Source: JBFJVZ01 sp041623895
GTDB taxonomy: Bacteria > Planctomycetota > Planctomycetia > Pirellulales > Pirellulaceae
DNA: 13,614 nt
NCBI GenBank assembly: GCA_041623895.1
Contig: JBFJVZ010000193.1
Location: forward strand, 1-13,614
Direction of reading: 5' to 3'
Both the position numbers and the translations under genes were made by a program. Below are positions 1 through 6,518 of this stretch, piece after piece. The notes under the pieces were generated by a model. That model made no database searches. It saw only the letters and a program-made list of their open reading frames with translations, and was not told the DNA's origin. Within the stretch, counting starts at the first letter, position 1; the number at the start of each line of letters is the position of its first letter.

Positions 1-387
1 GTCGATTCGGGGGGTTACATCGGCATTTGCTGCATCCCCAGGTACCTCCGCGGGACCGGAGATATCAGCGCGCTGCTGGACCACATCGATCATGTCATCA
101 AAAAGTTCGGACCCGACGCGGTTGCGATTGGTACGGATGTTTCTTACACATCACAAGTATCGGCCGCCGAACAAGCCAAGGTCCCAAAACGCGGAAAACG
201 GCGTGAAGAGTTTCGCATGTTGTGGCCGGACGACAAATTCAAGACTAGCAAAGCGATGAACGAAAGCCTCGCCTGGACAAATTGGCCGCTCTATACCATT
301 GGTTTGGTTCAACGTGGTCATAGCGACGACGTGATTCGCAAAGTCATCGGCGGCAATGTGATGCGAGTCATCGAGGCATCGATGTAA
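1..387 (+). CDS. Membrane dipeptidase (peptidase family M19), C-terminal part
   Basis: The frame is open from the first base to TAA at 385-387, so the gene is cut by the left edge and 128 residues remain. These match the C-terminal part of family M19 (renal or membrane dipeptidase), a zinc metallopeptidase with a TIM-barrel fold that cleaves dipeptides. Recognisable elements are GYIGIC (residues 5-10), then DHIDHVIKKFGPDAVAIGTD (27-46), which matches the family pattern of a HID helix followed by the strand with the conserved Asp (here D46). The end has the typical 'PLYTIGLVQRGHSDDVIRK' and IGGNVMRV blocks. The zinc-binding histidines lie upstream of the window and cannot be checked. Residues 51-80 are a basic insert, and M19 loops of this kind vary. 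Whether the protein has a signal peptide cannot be seen. It converges on the amidohydrolase gene. Confidence 0.88.
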   Translation, partial: VDSGGYIGICCIPRYLRGTGDISALLDHIDHVIKKFGPDAVAIGTDVSYTSQVSAAEQAKVPKRGKRREEFRMLWPDDKFKTSKAMNESLAWTNWPLYTIGLVQRGHSDDVIRKVIGGNVMRVIEASM

Positions 388-388
388 C

Positions 389-1351
389 TTAACTGGTTCC
401 GGCCAACGCCCGCATCGCATTGTCGTGGAAAATATTCTTCAGCGTTTGCTGGTCCGTTACCAGTTCGCGAAGAAACTCTTGCAGTCGCGTGCTGTAGCAC
501 ATGCCCTTGAAATTCTGGCCTTTGCCGTCGTAACAGGGGCAATCGCTGCCGAACAACAGTTGCCGCGGATGCCGCTCGATAAAGCCCGCCGTGAAATCCT
601 TGTCGCGGGAAAGTGCGTTGAAGCCGCTGCCCGCCGACATGTCCGCATACAGGTTCGGATAGTCCGAAAGCAGCTTGTCCAGCAGCCCGCCGGCTCGCAC
701 GGGGCCTGTCGGATAAAGTGTCTCTGTCGCCGCCGGCACATCTGCGCTGATGTTTGCCCACCAGGTCTGTGCGTGTCCAATGACGCGAACTTTCTTGTAC
801 CGCTTCAGATACGTTTCCAGGTGTTCGGCAAGCCCTTGGTTGTAGCCGCCCGGCCCGTCCTGGAAATGAATCGTAATCGGCCAATTCAGTTCGTCGCACA
901 AGGCGATGATTCCTTCGACGCGGCGATCGCTTAGCGGCAAGTGTTCTTTCTGCTCACCCACGCCGCGGCATCCCAGCAAGTGATAAGCACGCACACGTTC
1001 CAAAACATCCACGCTGCGAATATTCGTCTGGCAGAACGGGATCACACGATCGGTGTATTCGTGAAAGGCGTGCAGCACCGTCTCGCTTCGCAGCAACACG
1101 CCTCCTTCACCAGTTTCCAAAGGCAACACGAATGCCTTGCTGGTTCCCGTCGCATCCATGTGCTTGATGGTGTCCTCGATCGTACGATCGAAGTGGTTGA
1201 TGTGCAGATGGCAATCAATGATCGGGATATCGCTTGCGGCGGCGGCGTCATCCGCCAACAAAGAATTCTGCTTGCCCAGCTTCGTGACGGCGCAAGCTGT
1301 GGCCGCGGCAACACCAAGGAAGCTGCGACGCGAAGAGCGAGTTGAATGCAT
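389..1351 (-). CDS. Tat-exported metal-dependent amidohydrolase (amidohydrolase-2 family)
   Basis: A 320-residue TIM-barrel hydrolase or decarboxylase of the amidohydrolase-2 type (PF04909-like). Metal-site motifs are visible in order: HLH (H48 and H50), H162 in 'PITIHFQDG', H193 in 'VIGHAQ', and D270 in 'LLFGSDCP'. The N-terminus carries a twin-arginine signal (SSRRSFLGVAAATA, residues 6-19), so the enzyme is probably folded in the cytoplasm and exported by Tat. I chose ATG at 1351 because AAGGA lies 10 bases upstream and it places the twin arginines near the N-terminus. A TTG at 1378 would add nine residues. It lies 62 bases downstream of the phosphoesterase-esterase gene on the same strand and is probably co-transcribed with it. 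The family includes lactonases, decarboxylases and amidohydrolases, and the sequence does not identify the substrate. No key residue appears to be missing. Confidence 0.87.
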   Translation of the reverse strand: MHSTRSSRRSFLGVAAATACAVTKLGKQNSLLADDAAAASDIPIIDCHLHINHFDRTIEDTIKHMDATGTSKAFVLPLETGEGGVLLRSETVLHAFHEYTDRVIPFCQTNIRSVDVLERVRAYHLLGCRGVGEQKEHLPLSDRRVEGIIALCDELNWPITIHFQDGPGGYNQGLAEHLETYLKRYKKVRVIGHAQTWWANISADVPAATETLYPTGPVRAGGLLDKLLSDYPNLYADMSAGSGFNALSRDKDFTAGFIERHPRQLLFGSDCPCYDGKGQNFKGMCYSTRLQEFLRELVTDQQTLKNIFHDNAMRALAGTS

Positions 1352-1377
1352 GTGCGATTTTTCCTTGTTCGCTGTCA

Positions 1378-1391
1378 ATCAGTTTTCTGAT
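1378..1391. repeat. Short inverted repeat between the two minus-strand genes
   Basis: ATCAG, TTTT, CTGAT forms a perfect 5-bp stem with a 4-base loop between the phosphoesterase-esterase stop and the amidohydrolase start. It has no T run long enough for a convincing terminator. It could be a weak attenuating or mRNA-processing hairpin, or chance. Confidence 0.25.
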
Positions 1392-1413
1392 CTTAGTTTA
1401 ATAAAATCATCGA

Positions 1414-4359
1414 TCATTTGATCCAGGGTAACTGGATTTGCGTGGCGTGCACTCCGCCGTGGTGAATGGTTTGGATTGCCGGCAGCAGCGTGGCGTCAGC
1501 GTTTTGATCGGCAGCCGTATTGTGGTTGCGATCATAGTTGGGGAAATCAGAACTGGTGATGTCCAGACGAATGCGGTGGCCGGGCAGGAATGCATTCGAC
1601 GTCGGGCTGAGTTTGATTGTGTAGTGGATCACTTTTCCTGGTTCGATCAGTTCCGGCTGCTGCAGACTATCGCGATACCGTGCCCGCACCATCCCCAGTG
1701 AGACATCTCGTGCCATGCCATCGGGAGCAACGTCAATCAACCGTGCAAAAAAATCGGTGTCGGGGGCGGTGGATGCGGCGTAAAGATGGACGATCGGGTA
1801 ACCGGTGACCTCGAATCTTTCTGGCAAGGGTTCGCTTTGATAAACCAGGATGTCCTCACGATCAGCAAGCGGCCTTTGGTCGGTCGTACACGCTTGTAGC
1901 CCCGGACCATGCAAGGAAGGGACGGGATCGGTCGGGTCGTATGTGAATCGATCGATGCCGGAAGTCGCCGGCGGCTGCCAAACAAGTCGCCCGTCACCGC
2001 CCGCTGTGTTGGCCGATCCATCACTGGTCAATAGCAGCGTCTTTAATTCGCCGCGCTCCAGCGGCCAATGCGGTTCATCACGCCAGAGGTTATCACCCAT
2101 CACAAAGATCCGCCACGGCGATGATTTCTCGATTCCGTTGCTCTTTCCCTTCAGCCAGTGATCGAACCAGCGAATCTGAAGCCTGGTTGCGTCCAGCTGT
2201 GCCGCCGGCCCAAAGTCGATGTTGCTGTACTTGCGGCGTCTGGAATGAGCCCACGGACCGATGATCGTTCGGGAGCCGGAGCGAGCCACCTCGGTCGCTG
2301 CTTCTTTTCTGATCGTGATGTCCAGCAGCATGTTGCCGTTGCAGTGGTCATGCCAGCCGATCAAATTCAAATTGGGAACCTGGATGTCTTTGACACTTTC
2401 ATGCAACTTCCAGGGATCGGTGTGCGGATTTTCTAGCCAGTAGCGAACAGCTGCCGATTCGTCTTCGCAAGCTTCACCAGGCAAGTCCAGCCAGGGCAGA
2501 TGGTTCAACCACTTTTCTGATTCACCGGCGTTCCACAGTTTTCGCATATCAGCCTTGTTATTCGTACCATCTTTTCCCGCGCGAAGTCGCATGTTGGGCG
2601 ACATGCTGGTGACCCACCAGTGCATGCGACGTCCAGGCCGGATCGTGCCGGGGCCTTCCAGGTCGATATATCGTGCGGGGATGCTGAAGGCGGCCATGGC
2701 CTTTAGCGAAGGCGGGCGGAGTGCAGCGAGTCGCCACTGCAAGAATGCGTTGTACGACGCGCCGAAGGTGCCGACGTTGCCGTCGCAGTTCGGTAGTTGG
2801 GCAGCCCACTGGACCGTATCGAAACCATCTTCCGCATCGTGCGTTTGGAATCGCAGGAACGATTCCCATTGTCCTTCCGAGTCGTATCGTCCGCGCGCAT
2901 CTTGCGTAACCACGATGTAGCCCGCTTTGACGAATGCATCCATGCCGCCGCCGGCTTTTCCATAGGGCGTGCGCATCACCAGTGCCGGGTAAGGGCCGCC
3001 GCGATCCGGACGAAACACGTTCGCGCTCAGGATCACTCCGTCGCGCATCGGCACGGCAACATTTCGCTCGCTGATGACCTTGATCGCTCCCCTGCCGGCA
3101 GTCTTGGCAACGGGCTTGGCAGGAGCGGATTTTCCGTAGGGTTTTTCGGTTATTTTGGTAACGGCTGGAAAGGGCGGCAGCGGCTCGATCGCCGGCGGAG
3201 CTTGAAAGGCATGTCGTAGCCGCAGGATTTTCGCCGCGGCGTCGTACCATCCGATCGGGTTCCCCTGGTAAGACTTGTCGTGCAGGTAGACTTCCGCCTT
3301 GACGGTCGAGCCTCCGTCGCGAAAGGTCAGCAGGCGGCTCATGGGATGCGATCCGGCGTGATGTCGAGTCAGCGCCGCGACCTGCAAAAAGTTGACGCCC
3401 CAGCGAGTTTCCGTGATGGTTTTGTCGCCCCAATTGTCTGCGGGACCTTTGACGTGAGTGTGTCCTGCGACCCAGAGGTCGATCGCACCGCGGCCGTGCT
3501 GCTTGTGGAAATCGTTAAGAAACTCTTCGAAGACATGGGCGTCCGCGATGAATTGGAAGTCCTCGGGATCATCGTTCTCGATCAAGTAATAAAGGTACGA
3601 TGAACCTTCCGCACCACCGCTGGCGCCGTGATACCGCGGGTTGCCTTCTCCGCGGCCCGAGGCAATCGTCGTGTCGCGCAGCGCGTGATGATGCATGGTG
3701 ACGATGATCTTGTCCTGGTTGTGCAACACTTGCTGCTTCCACCAGTCGAATGTTTCACGCGTCACGGCACCGGCCGGATATCCGCCCGATTTAGCATCGC
3801 TGCTGTGCCCCCGCCCAACCGGTTCGGGTACGTCATTTCGATCGGCCAGCATCAGGAACAAGATGTTACCGGCTTGAAACCGATATCGTTCCCAGTCGCC
3901 TTCGACCGGGAACGGCCTCCGTCGGGAATCGACGCCGGAAAACTCCGTGTGTTTGCCCAGTGGATCGCCCCACTTCTGAAACCACGATCCGGCACCGTGG
4001 TCGTAGTAAGGAGCGTCATGGTTGCCCGGTACGTTGTAGACCTGTTCGCGGCGATGTTTTTGCATCGCGTGATACTGTCGAATCAACTCAAACCCATCGC
4101 GGTCGCCCGGCGGATGTTGATGAGCCGAAAGATCACCGGCATCGATCATGATGTCCCACTCAAAGCCGGGTGCCCCTTCCACAGCTCCTTCGGATTGCCG
4201 AATGACCTCGGCCAAACTCTCTCGCCCGCGTCGAATGTCGGCCGGCACGTGCGCACAGCTTGTCGCCCAAACGCGAAACTCGTGACCCTTGGTTTCCTCA
4301 GCTTGCGCTGATGAAATCATCGAGACAACAAGCAGGACAAGAAGTCGTCGTGCGGTCAT
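1414..4359 (-). CDS. Exported fusion: calcineurin-like metallophosphoesterase + CocE/NonD alpha/beta hydrolase
   Basis: A 981-residue protein with a Sec signal peptide (residues 1-20, ending SAQA). Residues 26 to about 365 resemble calcineurin-like metallophosphoesterases: GD at 75-76, GNHD at 112-115, MHHH at 222-225 and AGHTH at 298-302. The usual first-motif D-x-H is replaced here by C35-A-H37. A Pro/Ala/Lys-rich linker (about 387-424) leads into a CocE/NonD (X-Pro dipeptidyl-peptidase S15-like) hydrolase from about 427 to the end. Its expected triad is visible: S535 in FGASYN, D671 in 'GWHD' and H705 in 'GPWAHS'. The C-terminal beta-sandwich domain begins near 745. The ATG at 4359 has AGAGG six bases upstream. 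The fusion would place a phosphohydrolase and an esterase, amidase or acylase in one exported chain. Single-domain relatives of each half are common, but I do not recognise this combination, and the substrate is unknown. Confidence 0.9.
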   Translation of the reverse strand: MTARRLLVLLVVSMISSAQAEETKGHEFRVWATSCAHVPADIRRGRESLAEVIRQSEGAVEGAPGFEWDIMIDAGDLSAHQHPPGDRDGFELIRQYHAMQKHRREQVYNVPGNHDAPYYDHGAGSWFQKWGDPLGKHTEFSGVDSRRRPFPVEGDWERYRFQAGNILFLMLADRNDVPEPVGRGHSSDAKSGGYPAGAVTRETFDWWKQQVLHNQDKIIVTMHHHALRDTTIASGRGEGNPRYHGASGGAEGSSYLYYLIENDDPEDFQFIADAHVFEEFLNDFHKQHGRGAIDLWVAGHTHVKGPADNWGDKTITETRWGVNFLQVAALTRHHAGSHPMSRLLTFRDGGSTVKAEVYLHDKSYQGNPIGWYDAAAKILRLRHAFQAPPAIEPLPPFPAVTKITEKPYGKSAPAKPVAKTAGRGAIKVISERNVAVPMRDGVILSANVFRPDRGGPYPALVMRTPYGKAGGGMDAFVKAGYIVVTQDARGRYDSEGQWESFLRFQTHDAEDGFDTVQWAAQLPNCDGNVGTFGASYNAFLQWRLAALRPPSLKAMAAFSIPARYIDLEGPGTIRPGRRMHWWVTSMSPNMRLRAGKDGTNNKADMRKLWNAGESEKWLNHLPWLDLPGEACEDESAAVRYWLENPHTDPWKLHESVKDIQVPNLNLIGWHDHCNGNMLLDITIRKEAATEVARSGSRTIIGPWAHSRRRKYSNIDFGPAAQLDATRLQIRWFDHWLKGKSNGIEKSSPWRIFVMGDNLWRDEPHWPLERGELKTLLLTSDGSANTAGGDGRLVWQPPATSGIDRFTYDPTDPVPSLHGPGLQACTTDQRPLADREDILVYQSEPLPERFEVTGYPIVHLYAASTAPDTDFFARLIDVAPDGMARDVSLGMVRARYRDSLQQPELIEPGKVIHYTIKLSPTSNAFLPGHRIRLDITSSDFPNYDRNHNTAADQNADATLLPAIQTIHHGGVHATQIQLPWIK

Positions 4360-4365
4360 TTTGGG

Positions 4366-4370
4366 CCTCT
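4366..4370 (-). promoter_or_regulatory. Ribosome binding site of the phosphoesterase-esterase gene
   Basis: AGAGG on the minus strand, six bases before ATG at 4359. This supports the chosen start, which also gives a clean signal peptide. Confidence 0.5.
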
Positions 4371-4381
4371 AACTTGCGAGC

Positions 4382-4410
4382 TTAAGAATGACGTGACATA
4401 GATTTGTCCA
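4382..4410 (-). promoter_or_regulatory. Possible sigma-70-like promoter for the minus-strand unit
   Basis: On the minus strand, TGGACA (at 4410-4405, five of six to the -35 consensus) is followed after 17 bases by TCTTAA (at 4387-4382, three of six to the -10). Transcription would begin near 4375, just ahead of the AGAGG ribosome binding site. The -10 match is poor and planctomycete promoters are not well defined, so this is only a candidate. Confidence 0.3.
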
Positions 4411-4620
4411 CTTTATTTGATCATCACGGTCTCTGTTATACTCAAACGTCTGGTGAATCGTTGACGGTCACGCCACTTGCGGCCGTCGGCCGGTTGAGTG
4501 CGGTTGTTGTGTAGAGAGAGGGAGTTTGGCGTAAAACGAATGACACAGATCCGGGGGACAGGCACGAGCGGTGTTGACGGGGATTTTGCGGGCATCTCTA
4601 TCGATCTCTTGAAAGAGAAA

Positions 4621-6276
4621 ATGGAGACACTGCCGTGGAATCTGGCGGCGAATTGCGTGCTCGCGATCACCTATTTCCTGACAGCCCGTTTGGGTCTCGC
4701 CTACGCCATTCCTCCTGGAAATGCGACCGCAGTTTGGCCTCCTTCCGGCATTGCTCTAGGAGCCCTGTTCATTTTCGGCGTGCGGGTGTGTCCGGGGATT
4801 TTTGTTGGATCTCTTGTCGCCAATCTCGGAACCGGATTGTCTCTGATGATGGCTGTAACGTTTGGGGCGGGGAATACCCTGGAAGCACTGATCGCCTTCG
4901 CACTTTGCCACCGGTTTCTGGACATTGAAACGCCATTCAAAATGGCAAGCTGTGGATTCCGGCTATTCTTGATCGCGGCTGTCGCCTGTGCGGTCGCCGC
5001 TACGGTGGGCGCATCAAGTCTTGCCTATTCCGGTGCGATCAACCAAAGCCAGTTTCGCGACAATTGGTTGACGTGGTGGCTGGGAGACATTTCAGGCGTG
5101 ATGCTGATCACGCCGATCTTCCTGCTATTGCAAAGGCGTTCGGTCTGGCATGCACGTTCAAGTACCTACACCGGTACATTTGTGTCGTTGTTTGTGTTAG
5201 GTGTTGTCAGCAACGTCGTTTTTGGTAACTGGATTCCCGAAGGGCATGCCGAAAGCTTGCTTTACATGCCCTTGATTGTCGTCTTTTGGCTGTTGTTGAC
5301 GTTTGACCCAATTGTTGTCTGCCTGGCAAACCTCCTGATTGCGGTGATCGCAGTTCTTTCGACGTCAGCCGGAATTGGTCCGTTTGCGACCGAAGTCGTC
5401 ACGCAATCACTGTTCGAACTTCAACTGTTCATGACAGTCTACACATTAACAGGGCTGACGTTGACCGGCGTCCTAACACGTCAACGAATCATTGAACGGC
5501 GGGAATCACAGCTGGCGGCAAGAATACATGCGGAGGAACAGCTGCGGTTAAAGGAGGCAGAATTGGCTCACGTCTCCCGGCTCTCGACAATGGGCGAATT
5601 GATCGCTGGAATCGCGCACGAGATCAATCAGCCTCTGTACGCAATCTCGAATCTCGCCGCAACCAGTAAACAAATGCTGGGAACCATTGAGAATAAGCAG
5701 CACGACAAGCTCTGCGAAATCAATCAACAGATCACTGAACAGGCCGTCCGCGCCGGAGAAATTATTCGCCGCCTGCGAGGTTTTGTGAGTAAGACGGACG
5801 GACATCGCTCAGCATTCGACATCAATGATGCGGTCACTGATGCACTTCGATTGTTGGATACGGAGGCACGTAAATCAAAGGTTTCCATTGAAAAAACCCA
5901 CTGCCATGCGCCCGAGATCTTGGTTTTCGCTGATCGGGTGCAGACTGAGCAGGTTCTGGTTAATCTGCTGCGAAATGGGTTTGATTCGCTCTCGGACAAC
6001 GATCCGGCCAATCGTGTGATTGTGGTTCAGACGTCATGCACAGAGGACGAAGTGCGCGTTTCCGTCAGTGACAACGGGGTCGGAATTCCCGAAGCTAGCG
6101 CGCACGAGTTATTTGAACCCTTCTTTACAACGAAAGAATCAGGGATGGGAATGGGGCTGGCCATCAGCCGCACAATCATTCAGGCGCATGGTGGGAGGAT
6201 ATGGGCAGCTGCCAATTCCAAGGGCGGAACAGGAACAACGTTTACCGTCGTTTTACCGAGGTTCATGGAAGAATAA
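4621..6276 (+). CDS. MASE1-domain membrane sensor histidine kinase
   Basis: A 551-residue sensor kinase. Residues 5-290 form a MASE1-type integral membrane sensor with about eight hydrophobic segments, including the conserved 'ATAVWPPSGIALGAL' block at 36-50. A helical linker (about 290-320) joins it to the HisKA domain, with phospho-accepting H333 in IAHEINQPL. The HATPase domain has N452 (N box, 'NLLRNGFDSL'), D484 (DNGVGIP), the LFEPFFTTK block at 497-505 and the GMGMGLAIS lid at 508-516. All catalytic motifs are intact. It lacks PAS and receiver domains, and its kinase core resembles the FixL/NtrB class. ATG 4621 puts the first membrane helix right at the N-terminus, as usual for MASE1 proteins. 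GTG 4498 (592 aa) and ATG 4540 (578 aa, purine-rich tract 15 bases upstream) are alternatives in frame. No intact response regulator follows, only a relic. Confidence 0.9.
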   Translation: METLPWNLAANCVLAITYFLTARLGLAYAIPPGNATAVWPPSGIALGALFIFGVRVCPGIFVGSLVANLGTGLSLMMAVTFGAGNTLEALIAFALCHRFLDIETPFKMASCGFRLFLIAAVACAVAATVGASSLAYSGAINQSQFRDNWLTWWLGDISGVMLITPIFLLLQRRSVWHARSSTYTGTFVSLFVLGVVSNVVFGNWIPEGHAESLLYMPLIVVFWLLLTFDPIVVCLANLLIAVIAVLSTSAGIGPFATEVVTQSLFELQLFMTVYTLTGLTLTGVLTRQRIIERRESQLAARIHAEEQLRLKEAELAHVSRLSTMGELIAGIAHEINQPLYAISNLAATSKQMLGTIENKQHDKLCEINQQITEQAVRAGEIIRRLRGFVSKTDGHRSAFDINDAVTDALRLLDTEARKSKVSIEKTHCHAPEILVFADRVQTEQVLVNLLRNGFDSLSDNDPANRVIVVQTSCTEDEVRVSVSDNGVGIPEASAHELFEPFFTTKESGMGMGLAISRTIIQAHGGRIWAAANSKGGTGTTFTVVLPRFMEE

Positions 6277-6403
6277 TCGGGCTTTCGTATTCGTAATTAA
6301 TGACGACGCCGCAGCGCTTCAGTCACCCGTCTGCCTGTTGACAACATGCGAATGCAAAGGTATTCGTGATTCTTACAGCGAGGGCCTTCCAGGATTCCGC
6401 TGA
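6272..6403 (+). pseudogene. Relic of a FixJ-type response regulator receiver domain
   Basis: In a frame shifted by one base from the kinase and straddling its stop codon, about 43 codons read like the start of a FixJ-class receiver. FVFVINDDAAAL matches the 'V-x-(I/V)-V-D-D-(D/E)' opening strand with its acidic pocket. The rest ('SPVCLLTTCECKGIRDS', then a 'YSEGLPGF' block) aligns without gaps to the helix-strand-helix that follows, in the position of 'S-x-x-x-x-L' and 'S-A-E-x-F-L'. The first pocket Asp is Asn here. No good start codon remains, the frame stops at TGA 6401, and the phosphorylated Asp and the output domain are absent. A kinase followed directly by a FixJ-type regulator is a common arrangement, which supports decay in place. 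The stretch is short, so a chance resemblance is possible. Confidence 0.45.
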
Positions 6404-6518
6404 CACCGTGGAAGTAAAACAAAGAAGGAATTCGAGTTTTTAGAATTCACAGAGCGAACGACTGCATCATTGGCCTTTGGCTGGATATCCGCCACCAAGA
6501 TCAGATAGACTGAGCGGT
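6404..6518. other. Non-coding leader of the PSCyt1 gene
   Basis: This stretch must contain the promoter of the PSCyt1-DUF1549-DUF1553 operon, but I see no convincing -35/-10 pair. Two GAATTC palindromes (6428-6433 and 6443-6448) flank an AT-rich spacer. CTTCCA (6386-6391) and TGGAAG (6409-6414) could pair across a 17-base loop without a T run. TTG 6477 opens the reading frame, but it lies before the likely start. Confidence 0.4.

Larger units (their letters stand above)
4360..4620. other. Divergent intergenic region between the hydrolase unit and the sensor kinase
   Basis: This stretch separates two genes transcribed away from each other. It must hold both promoters. A TATACT box at 4437-4442 could serve the kinase, but its only nearby -35-like partner (TTGATC, 4417-4422) is 14 bases away, which is short. 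Bases 4498-4620 could be coding if the kinase uses GTG 4498 or ATG 4540. They include a GGGGGACAGGCAC element (4553-4565) that looks more like intergenic repeat DNA than protein sequence. No RNA gene is seen. Confidence 0.5.

Noticed and set aside
425..934. A 169-codon + strand frame antisense to the amidohydrolase
   Set aside because: The minus-strand frame has a signal peptide and all metal-site motifs. The + frame has no recognisable domain and no ribosome binding site.
1406..1421. Imperfect palindrome AAAT-C-ATCGAT-C-ATTT at the stop of the fusion gene
   Set aside because: The two C positions do not pair and it overlaps a stop codon. It is too short and imperfect to call an operator.
3628..4311. 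A 227-codon + strand frame antisense to the phosphoesterase domain
   Set aside because: It is a shadow of a gene with clear catalytic motifs on the other strand. The translation resembles no family I know.
6428..6448. Two GAATTC palindromes separated by nine bases
   Set aside because: They could form a 6-bp hairpin, but each is itself a palindrome, the flanks do not extend the stem and there is no T run. Chance is the simpler reading.
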